Below, piece by piece: positions 18,601 through 26,952 of a stretch of DNA of 53,948 bases (its first letter is position 1; each line of letters opens with the position of its first letter). The stretch is taken from contig CANKUU010000024.1 of NCBI GenBank assembly GCA_947486785.1, forward strand, positions 1 to 53,948, in the 5' to 3' direction. The notes under the pieces are model-generated. The model had not been told where the DNA came from and did not search any database. It saw only the letters and a list, made by a program, of their open reading frames with translations. Both the position numbers and the translations under genes were made by a program. Source of the DNA: an uncultured Flavobacteriaceae bacterium (lineage in GTDB: Bacteria; Bacteroidota; Bacteroidia; Flavobacteriales; Flavobacteriaceae).

Positions 18601-18705
18601 GCCCTACAAACCCAAATAAACCAAACAGATAAAGAAATAGACGCTATGGTTTACGAATTGTATGGCTTAACCGAAGAAGAAATAGCAATTGTAGAACAAA
18701 GTTAA
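15664..18705 (+). CDS. type IIG restriction-modification enzyme (fused nuclease and adenine methyltransferase)
   Basis: 1013 residues. The N-terminal PD-(D/E)xK-type nuclease domain shows Asp88 (KADGAI) and Glu102-Leu-Lys104 (VIELKGT). A helical linker follows. The N6-adenine methyltransferase has motif X DGVFYTPKYITKYIV near 401, motif I DPACGSGAFL at 470-479 (SAM binding) and motif IV NPPY at 593-596 (catalysis). The C-terminal third is a TaqI-like target-recognition region plus coiled coil. Such single-chain Eco57I/BREX-type enzymes methylate and cut near an asymmetric site; the site cannot be predicted. No separate methylase or specificity subunit is nearby. Base usage in about 17440-18370 is T-ending and differs from both flanks, suggesting an exchanged recognition domain. 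Confidence 0.9.
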   Translation: MPLFQTSVLKQQLNLLDKGQVNKAYKKYVKYFLNPTIQDNIRSSKEEEYQGIFLTELFVNILGYTLKPKAHYNLVAEYKNQTNARKADGAILHNHIAIGVIELKGTNTKDLESIRKQAFDYKANQKGCVYVITSNFEKLRFYINDATEFEEFNLFALTESQFKLLYFCLQKDSLLSNVPLQTKDASVVEEEQITKQFYKDYSLFKRELYRDLVKRNAKRLKYAQNQTDHSDRLSPEQQAELLRLEKNVKLTLFKKSQKLIDRFLFIFFAEDRGLLPANSTEQILNKWKADLDFGDDRPLYNLFKQYFKFLDQGRQGTSSRAEIYAYNGGLFKEDSILDSLELDSNLLYNYTKKLAAYDFESQVDVNILGHIFENSLNEIESVNAEIEGGEFDKQKSKRKKDGVFYTPKYITKYIVENTIGKLCTEKKAALNLKEEDYFKGRKNRNKSTIVNLVNILDTYRNWLLQLTICDPACGSGAFLNQALDFLIKEHNYIDELKTKVLGGGLQFSDIETTILENNIYGVDLNEESIEIAKLSLWLRTAQPRRKLNNLSSNIKCGNSLIDSKAVAGDKAFNWEAQFPKVFENGGFDVIIGNPPYVQVNSDSFKEFSTYKCSDLYAYFFEKGIHTLKKEGYLGFITPSSFFTNIGFYSLRDLLLNYNLEVVIDLGENVFSDASVDSGITIVKNISELDKNEVMISSKDFNFKSMKQNIFKTLEGKMFNIYMNPIHLDLANKIESKSNKLEGIVDFSRGVEFGFRSENVSNVKNETFKYPIVCGGNISRYSINYQGKFVNYDSNNLKIYKPLSIYKKEKILVRRIGSEIISCYDNSSYFNVCDVYNLQIKEGFDTSLKFVALVLNSKLINLYFETKFKSIKKLFPKIPIQYLKLLPIINPNVEAEKKFIEKANQMLSLNKQLQETSSKFQRTLQRKFEGLEKLPKKLEHWYELSYSDFVKELKKKKIKLSLAEEAEWEDYFLAEQQKAQALQTQINQTDKEIDAMVYELYGLTEEEIAIVEQS

Positions 18706-18707
18706 AT

Positions 18708-18905
18708 ATGAAAAATCACAGCAAAATAGTTGAAATGGGAGCTGAAGGTGGTTCTATTACATGATGCCAATACCTAGATGCCAAAAACCAAGAGTGGTTA
18801 AAATTTTCACTAATGGCATTTTTAAGTCCATTTGCAAATTCAAAAGCATTAGAGTTTCTTTCTAAAAATGTATTTATATATGAAGATTTATTGGCAGAGA
18901 GGTAA
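18708..18905 (+). pseudogene. small reading frame interrupted by one TGA, after the restriction gene
   Basis: MKNHSKIVEMGAEGGSIT is followed by TGA at 18762, then the same frame continues CQYLDAKNQEWLKFSLMAFL to a TAA at 18903. The continuity suggests a roughly 65-residue protein broken by a single substitution. It starts 2 bases after the stop of the restriction-modification gene, so it was probably its operon partner. No family is recognised. Confidence 0.45.
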
Positions 18906-19224
18906 ACAAATTATACACATTACAAAGATTAATATTACTTTGCTCATTTCTACAAAAAGATTCATCTCCTCTTATAAGTAATTCTACATATTTAAGGAGC
19001 TAACCTTTTTTTATTTATTCTGGTTGCAGATATTAAGAACAATATCTTGACGCTATTATTTTGCATTTGATTTACATTTAAGTTGTTGCTAATAATTATT
19101 TTAGTGCAAAACCCAATTATAAAAAGTTGCAACCTTTTTGTGCGCCTTTTTAAGGAACATAGTAGGTATTTATAAGAAATAGTAGAAATTTAAAAACAGC
19201 TATAAAGACTTGATTTTACCCTAC
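18906..19224. other. AT-rich non-coding gap at the border of the accessory patch
   Basis: No credible reading frame, RNA or repeat is seen here. It separates the restriction-modification locus from the tRNA terminator. I looked for a copy of the tRNA 3' end as an attachment site and did not find one. Confidence 0.4.
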
Positions 19225-19254
19225 AAAAAAAGCCCTTCAATTTCTTGAAAGGCT
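19225..19254 (-). terminator. Rho-independent terminator of the tRNA gene
   Basis: On the minus strand a 10-base stem (AGCCTTTCAA against TTGAAGGGCT, one wobble) with loop GAAA is followed by a run of seven T. It begins 8 bases after the tRNA 3' end, so it ends that transcript. Confidence 0.85.
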
Positions 19255-19262
19255 TCACTTAG

Positions 19263-19335
<73 letters not shown>

Positions 19336-19422
19336 ATATGGGTTTTTAATCTTTCTTGTTTTATACAAATTCAGGTCATTACGCTGAAAAGATTAAAGGC
19401 CGTTACTATTTGTAACGGGCGA

Positions 19423-19455
19423 CAAATATACAACGGTTTTTTAGTTATATCAAAA
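19423..19455 (-). promoter_or_regulatory. promoter of the initiator tRNA gene, with 5' hairpin
   Basis: On the minus strand TTG, a 20-base spacer and TATATTTG (complement of 19423-19430) match the Bacteroidetes consensus. Transcription should begin near 19417. There, a perfect 7-bp hairpin (CCGTTAC/GTAACGG, 19400-19418, five-base loop) would form the 5' end of the precursor RNA. Confidence 0.7.
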
Positions 19456-19529
19456 CTTGATTGCGAATATTTTCAAGTTCATCGTATTAAAAAACTGTAA
19501 AATCCATAACTTCGAACTTTTACTAGCTT

Positions 19530-20894
19530 ATGGATATACTCAACGATTTTCTTGTTCATGCAAATAGTCTGGCAAACTGGCCCATGTTTTTGCTTCTTAT
19601 TGGTGGGGGGCTTTTTCTTGTATTTTACTCTAAATTACTACCTTATCGCTTTTTTGGTCATGCTATAGCCATAACGGCGGGCAAATATGATGCTGAAAAT
19701 GCAGAGGGTGACGTTAGTTCTTTTCAAGCCCTATCTGCAGCTGTGGCTGCAACAGTTGGCTTAGGCAATATATCAGGAGTAGCTATTGCCATACATGATG
19801 GTGGACCCGGTGTTATTTTTTGGATTTGGGTAACAGCGCTTATTGGCATGTGTATAAAATTTTATTCGTGTACCCTATCGGTGATGTATAGAGGTGTCGA
19901 TTCTGATGGTAAGCTTCAAGGAGGTCCTATGTACTATATAACCAAAGGTTTAGGAGAAAAGGCAAGGCCTTTAGCTATTTTCTTTGCCGTTTGTGGTTTA
20001 TTTGGTTTTTTAGGTGTTTTTACAGCCAACCAGTTTACAGAAACTTTTATGAGTGTGGTAGATCCGGCAACAACTATTGTTTCGATGAGTGAACTGAATT
20101 GGAAACTTACCATTGGTCTTGTGTTAGCTGTTATTACTTCACTGGTCATCTTTGGCGGCTTAAATAAAATTGCTAAGGTAGCTTCTGCTATTGTTCCTTT
20201 TATGGTAGGGGTTTATCTGATTGCTGTTATTTCGGTTATGGTAATGAATGCTTCAGAAATTTTGCCAGCCTTAAAAATGATTTTTAACGAGGCTTGGAAT
20301 TTTAATACCATTATAACTGGCGGTTTTTGGGGTCTGGTAATTATCGGAGTTAAAAGGGCAATGTTTTCTAACGAAGCAGGTTTAGGTAGTGCCCCCATGT
20401 ACCATGGTCAGTCTAAAACCGATAACCCGATAAAAGAGGGTTTAGTGGCTAGTTTAGGGCCATTTATCGATACTATTCTTATCTGTACATTTACAGCGAT
20501 TGTTATTATTCTAAGTGGCGCATATAAAGAAGATGCTAGTGGAATTGTAATGACGCTATCTGCTTTTGATAAAACATTATTCGGTTATGGCGATGTATTA
20601 TTAATGGTTATTGTTACTGCTTTTGCTTTATCAACCTTGTTTACCTATTCTTACTACGGTGTTAAAAGTTTATCTTTTTTAACCAATGCTAAAATTGGAA
20701 GTTACTACAATGTTTATTTTGTTATTATGATCGTTTTTGCAGCAGTAGCTTCCCTAGAGTTAGTGAAAAATTTAATTGATTTATCGTATGCCTTAATGGT
20801 TATACCCAATATGATTGCAGTACTTTTACTCGCTCCAAAAGTAAATAAAGCAGCAGCTACATATTTTAAAAAATTGAAGAATGATAAAGCATAA
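19530..20894 (+). CDS. sodium:alanine/glycine symporter (AGCS family)
   Basis: 454 residues with about ten or eleven hydrophobic segments, an inner-membrane carrier. AGCS signatures are AAVAATVGLGNISGVAIAI near residue 70, GGPMYYITKGLG near 131, and RAMFSNEAGLGSAP with the following HGQSKTDNPIKEGLVA in the second half. The family imports alanine or glycine with Na+. Substrate choice cannot be resolved from sequence. The 3' end overlaps the start of era by 14 bases, so the two are probably cotranscribed. Confidence 0.92.
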   Translation: MDILNDFLVHANSLANWPMFLLLIGGGLFLVFYSKLLPYRFFGHAIAITAGKYDAENAEGDVSSFQALSAAVAATVGLGNISGVAIAIHDGGPGVIFWIWVTALIGMCIKFYSCTLSVMYRGVDSDGKLQGGPMYYITKGLGEKARPLAIFFAVCGLFGFLGVFTANQFTETFMSVVDPATTIVSMSELNWKLTIGLVLAVITSLVIFGGLNKIAKVASAIVPFMVGVYLIAVISVMVMNASEILPALKMIFNEAWNFNTIITGGFWGLVIIGVKRAMFSNEAGLGSAPMYHGQSKTDNPIKEGLVASLGPFIDTILICTFTAIVIILSGAYKEDASGIVMTLSAFDKTLFGYGDVLLMVIVTAFALSTLFTYSYYGVKSLSFLTNAKIGSYYNVYFVIMIVFAAVASLELVKNLIDLSYALMVIPNMIAVLLLAPKVNKAAATYFKKLKNDKA

Positions 20895-21765
20895 AGCAGG
20901 GTTTGTAAATATAATTGGTAATCCTAACGTAGGTAAGTCAACACTAATGAATGCCTTTGTGGGTGAAAAACTTTCTATCATCACTTCAAAAGCACAAACT
21001 ACGAGGCATCGTATTTTGGGTATTGTAAATGGTGATGATTTTCAAGTAATACTTTCAGATACCCCCGGCATAATTAAACCTGCTTATGAGTTGCAGTCGA
21101 GTATGATGAATTTTGTAAGATCTGCTTTTGAAGATGCCGATATTTTGCTTTACATGGTAGAAATAGGCGAAAAAGCATTGAAAGATGAAGCTTTTTTCGA
21201 GAAAATAAAGAATAGTAAAATTCCAATCTTGCTACTGCTTAATAAGATTGATACCACTACACAAGAAGAGCTGGAAGAGCAAGTGCAATATTGGCAAGAA
21301 ATGCTTCCTACGGTGGAGCTACACCCTATTTCTGCACTTTCAAATTTTAATGTAAAATCGGTTTTTAACCGTATTATAGAGTTGCTGCCAGATGCAGTTG
21401 CCTATTATCCTAAAGACCAACTTACCGATAAGCCCGAACGGTTTTTTGTAAATGAGACTATTAGAGAAAAAATACTTATTCACTATAAAAAAGAGATACC
21501 TTATGCTGTAGAAATTGATACCGAAGAATTTTTTGAAGACGAAAATATTATACGCATGAGGTCGGTAATTATGGTTGAGCGAGATTCTCAGAAAGGTATC
21601 ATAATAGGGCATAAGGGTAGTGCTTTAAAGCGAGTAGGGGTAGAGGCTCGAAAAGATTTAGAAAAATTCTTTGGCAAACAAGTGCATTTAGAGCTTTATG
21701 TAAAGGTGAATAAAAATTGGCGAAATGATGCTAGACAGTTGAAGCGTTTTGGTTATAGTGGCTAA
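20881..21765 (+). CDS. era: GTPase Era (16S rRNA maturation and 30S assembly)
   Basis: 294 residues, full length. The G1 P-loop GNPNVGKS is at residues 13-20, the switch region DTPGI follows and G4 is NKID. The C-terminal KH domain (about 200-290) has SQKGIIIGHKGSALKRVG, which binds the 3' end of 16S rRNA. It overlaps the symporter gene by 14 bases. A second ribosome GTPase, Der, lies 255 bases downstream, an arrangement common in Flavobacteriia. Confidence 0.97.
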   Translation: MIKHKAGFVNIIGNPNVGKSTLMNAFVGEKLSIITSKAQTTRHRILGIVNGDDFQVILSDTPGIIKPAYELQSSMMNFVRSAFEDADILLYMVEIGEKALKDEAFFEKIKNSKIPILLLLNKIDTTTQEELEEQVQYWQEMLPTVELHPISALSNFNVKSVFNRIIELLPDAVAYYPKDQLTDKPERFFVNETIREKILIHYKKEIPYAVEIDTEEFFEDENIIRMRSVIMVERDSQKGIIIGHKGSALKRVGVEARKDLEKFFGKQVHLELYVKVNKNWRNDARQLKRFGYSG

Positions 21766-21995
21766 TAATGTTGATTTTTTTTTGCTTGCAACTAACTCAC
21801 TTTTGTTTGGGTATTTTTATTTTGGTTTAAATAATAACCTCATTTTTTTAAAAGCTAAAATCGACCACTACGGTTTCATTCTAAGAAAACGCTGCCATTC
21901 TTTTTGTTAGATTTTAGGGCTTCTTTCTTAAATAACAGTCATTTATCTTGCTTTTTTTTAATCGATTGACTGATGTAGCATACAGATATAAATAG

Positions 21996-22003
21996 TACTT
22001 TTG
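21996..22003 (+). promoter_or_regulatory. -7 promoter box upstream of der
   Basis: TACTTTTG followed by CAGC, 17 bases before the der start codon. No good TTG element lies at the usual distance, so this is a single-box match. Confidence 0.4.
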
Positions 22004-22020
22004 CAGCAAAATTTTGAAGT

Positions 22021-23325
22021 ATGAGTGCTATTGTAGCCATTGTGGGAAGGCCTAATGTTGGTAAGTCGACTTTTTTTAACCGTTTAATTCAGCGCCGCGA
22101 GGCTATTGTTGATGCCGTGAGCGGTGTTACGCGAGATCGTCATTATGGCAAAAGTGATTGGAATGGCAAAGAGTTTTCTTTGATAGACACCGGTGGTTAT
22201 GTTTTGGGAAGCGATGATGTATTTGAGCAAGAGATAGATAAACAAGTAGAACTGGCTATCGAAGAAGCAGACGCTATTATTTTTATGGTGAATGTTGAAG
22301 ATGGGGTAACAGGAATGGACGAAGATGTTGCTAAATTACTAAGAAAGGTAAATAAGCCCTATTTTTTAGCAATAAATAAGGTCGATAATGCGAAGCGAGA
22401 GGAAGATGCTGTAGAGTTTTATTCCTTAGGATTAGGAGAATATTTTACACTTTCTAGTATTAATGGTAGTGGAACGGGTGATCTTTTAGATGCCTTGGTT
22501 GAGGTGCTTCCAGAGCAGGAAGCCGAAGAGAGTATTCTGCCCAGATTTGCTGTTGTTGGTAGGCCTAATGCAGGAAAATCATCTTTTATAAATGCGCTGA
22601 TAGGCGAAGAACGTTACATTGTAACCGATATTGCAGGTACTACGCGCGACAGTATAGATACAAAATATAACCGTTTTGGGTTTGAGTTTAATTTGGTAGA
22701 TACGGCAGGTATACGCCGTAAAGCTAAAGTAAAAGAAGATCTTGAATTTTATTCGGTAATGCGATCGGTAAGGGCTATAGAGCATAGTGATGTATGTCTG
22801 TTGTTGGTTGACGCTACGAGAGGATTTGACGGCCAGGTAGCAAATATTTTTTGGCTCGCACATCGTAATAACAAGGGTGTTGTTATTTTGGTAAATAAAT
22901 GGGATCTGGTAGAAGATAAAGAGACCAATACCATGAAACATTACGAACAAAAGATACGAGCTGCTTGTGAGCCTTTTACAGATGTGCCTATATTGTTTAT
23001 CTCAGTTTTAACAAAGCAGCGTATTTATAAAGCCATTGAAACTGCGGTTCAGGTCTATAAAAATAGAAATCGTAAAATACCAACTAGCAAATTCAATGAT
23101 ATTATGCTGCCTATTATTGAGCATTATCCACCACCAGCTTATAAGGGTAAGTATGTTAAAATAAAGTTTTGCATGCAAATACCAACGCATTATCCGCAAT
23201 TTGCTTTTTATTGTAATTTGCCACAATACGTGCGAGAACCTTACAGACGTTATCTTGAGAATAAGATACGAGAAGAGTTTGATTTTTCTGGGGTTCCCAT
23301 GTCTATTTTTATGCGAAAGAAATAA
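22021..23325 (+). CDS. der: GTPase Der/EngA (50S ribosome assembly)
   Basis: 434 residues with two G domains in tandem, unique to this family: GRPNVGKS at 9-16 and GRPNAGKS at 180-187. Both are followed by DTGG or DTAGI switch segments, with NKVD and NKWD specificity loops. The C-terminal KH-like domain (about 355-434) ends in basic residues. The enzyme is needed for late 50S assembly. The gene is preceded by a promoter box and convergent with the TPM cluster. The 255 bases after it hold no gene. Confidence 0.97.
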   Translation: MSAIVAIVGRPNVGKSTFFNRLIQRREAIVDAVSGVTRDRHYGKSDWNGKEFSLIDTGGYVLGSDDVFEQEIDKQVELAIEEADAIIFMVNVEDGVTGMDEDVAKLLRKVNKPYFLAINKVDNAKREEDAVEFYSLGLGEYFTLSSINGSGTGDLLDALVEVLPEQEAEESILPRFAVVGRPNAGKSSFINALIGEERYIVTDIAGTTRDSIDTKYNRFGFEFNLVDTAGIRRKAKVKEDLEFYSVMRSVRAIEHSDVCLLLVDATRGFDGQVANIFWLAHRNNKGVVILVNKWDLVEDKETNTMKHYEQKIRAACEPFTDVPILFISVLTKQRIYKAIETAVQVYKNRNRKIPTSKFNDIMLPIIEHYPPPAYKGKYVKIKFCMQIPTHYPQFAFYCNLPQYVREPYRRYLENKIREEFDFSGVPMSIFMRKK

Positions 23326-23580
23326 AAGGTTTTTTTAGTTGTAATTTGTCTTATTTCATTTGCAAGCGGCAATTTTTGGTAAGTAAGTTGTTATTTAAAC
23401 TTAAGCTCCGTTTTGGGTGAAATATAAAAGTGGGTATGCTATCTTCATCAGCAAAACGCGAACCTAGCCATTTGTTAAGGTTTTAATGCGGTGTAGTACT
23501 GCTCTGTTTTAGCTTAGTTTATTAGAAATTTATTTAAGTGAGTAGTTTTTGTAAAACCTAAGGTTAAAAAATATTTTGTT

Positions 23581-24393
23581 TTACCAACCCCCAGAAGCGC
23601 CACCGCCTCCGAAGCCACCGCCTCCGAAGCCACCGCCAAAACCACCGCTACTTGAGCCGCCGCCGAAACCGCCACCACCAAAACTACCGCCAGACCCTCC
23701 ACTACGCCCCATATTACTTAGAATAATAATATCCCACAGGTCAAGACCAGAAGAGCGATTGTTGCCGCCAGAGTTATTGCCGCCATTTTTGCGATTTCGG
23801 TTTGATAATAGTATCAAAATAATAAAAAAGATGATAAACGGCAGAAAGCTTCCTATTGAAAATGTATCGTTATCAGAAAAACCTCGTTCTTCCTTAAACT
23901 CGCCATTTAAAACTTGAAAAATAACGTCAACTCCCTTGTTTAGTCCCTCGTAAAAATTTCCACGTTTAAATTCAGGAAGAATGATAGTTTCAATAATTCT
24001 TTTCGACATGGCATCAGTAAGCGAACCTTCTACACCATAACCAGTACTAATGGCAATTTTTCGATCGTTTTTAGCCAATAATACGACTATTCCATTATCT
24101 TTTCCGTCTTGGCCAATGCCCCATTTTTGACCCCATTGAGCGCCTAAATAATTAATGTCTTCTCCTTTGGTAGATGGTATAATTATAACAACTATTTGGG
24201 TTGAGGTACTATCAGAATAGCGAATTAATTTTCGTTCTAAGCTTTTTTCTTGTGATAGAGGTAATAAGTCAACAGTCTTATCATCATATACGCTGGTTTG
24301 TAGATTTGGTTGTTCAGGAATCTCAAATTGAGCGAACGCAAAGCTCAAACAAAAGAAAAAAAGAAAAAAATGACTACCCTTTAGATATTTCAT
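23581..24393 (-). CDS. secreted TPM-domain protein with glycine-rich tail
   Basis: 270 residues. A signal peptide (about 1-21, ending FAFAQ) is followed by a TPM (YgcG/TPM_phosphatase) domain with DNGIVVLLAKNDRKIAISTGYGVEGSL. A membrane helix at about 185-202 (FIIFFIILILL) and a C-terminal tail of Gly-Gly-Phe-Gly and Ser repeats follow. The topology is a periplasmic domain anchored by one helix. The tail (about 232-268) is almost only G, S and F and gives a spurious proline-rich frame on the other strand. It overlaps the upstream TPM gene by 20 bases. TPM proteins act in membrane or photosystem maintenance, but their bacterial role is not settled. Confidence 0.88.
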   Translation of the reverse strand: MKYLKGSHFFLFFFCLSFAFAQFEIPEQPNLQTSVYDDKTVDLLPLSQEKSLERKLIRYSDSTSTQIVVIIIPSTKGEDINYLGAQWGQKWGIGQDGKDNGIVVLLAKNDRKIAISTGYGVEGSLTDAMSKRIIETIILPEFKRGNFYEGLNKGVDVIFQVLNGEFKEERGFSDNDTFSIGSFLPFIIFFIILILLSNRNRKNGGNNSGGNNRSSGLDLWDIIILSNMGRSGGSGGSFGGGGFGGGSSSGGFGGGFGGGGFGGGGASGGW

Positions 24394-24811
24394 TGCTCAA
24401 TTCATTTATGTCATCGGGGTTCCACGGAAAATGGGCTTTTAATTCAGTGCCTGCAGCTAAAACGCCATTGATTATACCCTGTTTAAAGTTTCCGAGTTTA
24501 AATTGAGATTCAATTGCGTCTCTCGTAGTTTCCCAAAAATTAGTGGGGCTCACTTTATCAATACCCCTATCTCCATAGATCACAAACTTTCGGTCATTAA
24601 CCGCAACATAAATTAGTACTCCGTTTTCGTCTTTAGTATTATTCATCTTTAATAGAAAAAAAACCTCTTTTGCTCGTTCAAAATGGTCTACATCGGTATG
24701 TGCCTCAATGTGCACGCGAATTTCGCCCGAGGTGTATCTTTCAGCTTTGAGTATAGCTTGAACAATTTCTTGTTCTTCACTTTTCGATAAAAATGTTTCT
24801 ACAGGAGACAT
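24374..24811 (-). CDS. cytoplasmic TPM-domain protein
   Basis: 145 residues, a single TPM domain without signal peptide or membrane helix. Key segments are SGEIRVHIEAHT, DENGVLIYVAVNDRKFVIYGDRGI and KQGIINGVLAAG. It lies between lemA (12 bases upstream) and the secreted TPM protein (20-base overlap). The operon thus carries one LemA and two TPM proteins of different location. The partnership of LemA with TPM proteins is widespread. Function not established. Confidence 0.85.
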   Translation of the reverse strand: MSPVETFLSKSEEQEIVQAILKAERYTSGEIRVHIEAHTDVDHFERAKEVFFLLKMNNTKDENGVLIYVAVNDRKFVIYGDRGIDKVSPTNFWETTRDAIESQFKLGNFKQGIINGVLAAGTELKAHFPWNPDDINELSNEISKG

Positions 24812-24823
24812 AAGGTCTAATGA

Positions 24824-25420
24824 TTAAAAATCGAAGTCTACCTCTGGGGCATTGGCAGCGCCTGGGTTCGCTTTGTATCTAGCCATTTCTTCGAAACCAA
24901 ACCAGCCTGCTAAAATTTTACCCGGAAATTTTTTGGTGTGTATATCATAACTATTTACTTTTTCGTTATAACGATCTCTCGCTACGTTAATACGATTTTC
25001 AGTGCCCTCTATTTGGGCTTGTAGTTCTAAAAAGTTCTGATTCGCCTTTAATTCGGGGTACCGTTCTACCACTACCATTAATTTACTTAAAGCACCGGTT
25101 AACCCACTTTGAGCTTGTTGAAAGGCAGCCATTTTTTCTGGACTAAGGTTGTTAGCATCTATGGTTGAAGAAGTTGCTTTTGATCGCGCTTCAATTACCT
25201 CAGTTAAGGTCCCTTTTTCAAAATCAGCAGCTCCTTGAACGGTTTTAACCAGATTGCCAATTAAATCGTTCCTACGTTGATACGAACTCTCAACGTTTGA
25301 CCAAGCCGTTTTGGCATTAGCCTCAAGTTCTACGGCAGTATTATTAAAACCTACTGCCCATTGATAGCTTATAAAGGCAACGACCGCTATGAGTATGATT
25401 GCAAGTAATCCTTTTTTCAT
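24824..25420 (-). CDS. lemA: LemA family protein
   Basis: 198 residues. An N-terminal membrane anchor (about 4-22) is followed by the helical LemA domain with ELEANAKTAWSNVESSYQRRNDLIGNLV near residue 31 and AQIEGTENRINVARDRYNEKVNSYD in the second half. LemA proteins are anchored with a long helical bundle outside the membrane. It is the first gene of the lemA-TPM-TPM operon. The molecular function in bacteria is not known. Confidence 0.93.
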   Translation of the reverse strand: MKKGLLAIILIAVVAFISYQWAVGFNNTAVELEANAKTAWSNVESSYQRRNDLIGNLVKTVQGAADFEKGTLTEVIEARSKATSSTIDANNLSPEKMAAFQQAQSGLTGALSKLMVVVERYPELKANQNFLELQAQIEGTENRINVARDRYNEKVNSYDIHTKKFPGKILAGWFGFEEMARYKANPGAANAPEVDFDF

Positions 25421-25545
25421 AATCTGTAATTTTAATGATTTCTCGTTTGGAGAGATTTAGTGTGTTTTGATAAATTAGTTGTTGTAATCTAAAAAGTGTT
25501 ACATTTTATTTGGTAAAAAAAGTAATTGAAGATAAAATTTATGAA

Positions 25546-25875
25546 CTATAACTGTTCTTTTATTTTATAAAGCTCTTTTTTTACACGTTCGAGCTTTTCA
25601 ATAATTTGTAGATTATTGAGCGTTTTTTGCTTGTTTTCTTTTAAGTGTATTTTAGCGCCCTCTAGGGTAAAACCGCGTTCTTTTACGAGGTGATAGATGA
25701 GTTGAAGATTTTTAATATCTTCTGGCGTAAATTTTCTGTTGCCCTTTGCATTTTTTTTAGGCTTTAGTACTTCAAATTCCTTTTCCCAGAACCGAATAAG
25801 AGAGGTGTTTACGCCAAACGCTTTGGCTACCTCACCAATACCATAATATCTTTTTTCAGGAAGATCTATTTGCAT
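25546..25875 (-). CDS. MerR-family regulator, short
   Basis: 109 residues. The N-terminal MerR helix-turn-helix reads KRYYGIGEVAKAFGVNTSLIRFWEKEF, with the wing FTPEDIKNLQLIYHLVKERGFTLEGAK. The remaining 35 residues are a coiled coil (LEKVKKELYKIKE) with no effector domain. Its start overlaps the stop of the M23 peptidase gene by one base (TAATG), so the two are cotranscribed. The pairing of a peptidase with this regulator is common in Flavobacteriia; targets are unknown. Confidence 0.9.
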   Translation of the reverse strand: MQIDLPEKRYYGIGEVAKAFGVNTSLIRFWEKEFEVLKPKKNAKGNRKFTPEDIKNLQLIYHLVKERGFTLEGAKIHLKENKQKTLNNLQIIEKLERVKKELYKIKEQL

Positions 25876-26852
25876 TAATCTAGAGATTGATTTTCTTGGT
25901 TAGCATACTTCAACATATTTTGAAATTCTTTTAAAGTTAAATTACCGTAATAAAAGTTAATAGGGTTAATATGTTGTTTGTCTTTTCGCACTTCATAATG
26001 TAAATGCGGCGCTTCTGAACGCCCAGTACTTCCTACAAAACCTATTAAGTCGCCCCGTTTTACTTTTTGACGCCTTTTTACGTTATACTTGCTTAAATGT
26101 GCATAAAGACTTAAATAGCCATAGCCATGATCGATGCGAATATGTTTGCCATATCCAGAAGAGTTATTATCCGCTCTTACTACTTTTCCATCCCCTGAGG
26201 CATAAACTGGTGTTCCTTTCGGCGCGGTAAAATCCATTCCTCGGTGCATTTTTCTAGCTTTGGTAAAAGGGTCTGATCTCCATCCAAAACCCGACGCCAT
26301 TCGAGTTAAATCTTCGTTGTTTATGGGCTGAATAGCGGGTATTGCGGCTAAAAGTTTTTCTTTTTCTTTCGCTAAAACGGCAATTTCTTCTAAAGATTTA
26401 GACTGAATAGCCATTTGCTTTTTAATGATATCTAAACGCTTAGTCGTTGCAATAATCATTTGAGAATTGTTAAAACCTTCTAACGATTTGTAACGATTTA
26501 TACCACCAAAGCCTGCTCGTCTTTGCTCTTCGGGTATAGGATTGGCTTCAAAATAAAGGCGGTAAATATTATTGTCGCGATCTTCGATATTTGCTAAAAC
26601 CTCTTCAATTTGCTGCATTTTTTTATTCAAAAGCTCAAATTGAAGTTCATAGTTTTTAACCTCGCGGCTTAAAGAAAGCTCTCTCGGAGTATTAACTATA
26701 TTAGTATTTAACAATAAGATTAATCCGAAAAGTCCAAATAAAGCAGAGCCCAGCAAGAAAAAACCAATATTACGATAACGTCGCGATTTCTTGGGTTCAA
26801 TTTTTCGATACGATAGCGTATCTGGGTCGTAATAGTACTTTACTTTAGACAT
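25875..26852 (-). CDS. M23 metallopeptidase, membrane anchored (murein hydrolase-like)
   Basis: 325 residues. Topology: cytoplasmic basic tail, membrane helix at about 28-48 (IGFFLLGSALFGLFGLILLL), coiled coil (about 60-170), then a LytM/M23 domain. Zinc-binding motifs HRGMDFTAPKGTPVYA and HLHYEVRK are both complete, so it should be an active endopeptidase cutting peptidoglycan peptide cross-links. It is divergent from alaS. A TATATTTG box on the minus strand (complement of about 26894-26901) may be its promoter. Confidence 0.93.
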   Translation of the reverse strand: MSKVKYYYDPDTLSYRKIEPKKSRRYRNIGFFLLGSALFGLFGLILLLNTNIVNTPRELSLSREVKNYELQFELLNKKMQQIEEVLANIEDRDNNIYRLYFEANPIPEEQRRAGFGGINRYKSLEGFNNSQMIIATTKRLDIIKKQMAIQSKSLEEIAVLAKEKEKLLAAIPAIQPINNEDLTRMASGFGWRSDPFTKARKMHRGMDFTAPKGTPVYASGDGKVVRADNNSSGYGKHIRIDHGYGYLSLYAHLSKYNVKRRQKVKRGDLIGFVGSTGRSEAPHLHYEVRKDKQHINPINFYYGNLTLKEFQNMLKYANQENQSLD

Positions 26853-26952
26853 GAATGTAATTTGTTCTATTTTTGCTTTTATGTACTAACTAAACAAATA
26901 TAAAAATAGTTTTGTTTAAACGGTTAAAATTATAAAAACTTACCATTATACT

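Noticed and set aside
13100-19262. Complete tRNA-targeted genomic island with att repeats
   Set aside because: No second copy of the tRNA 3' end was seen near the left border, and no integrase lies inside this patch.
23576-23917. Proline-rich open frame on the plus strand
   Set aside because: It is the exact complement of the Gly-rich tail of the secreted TPM protein; composition explains it.
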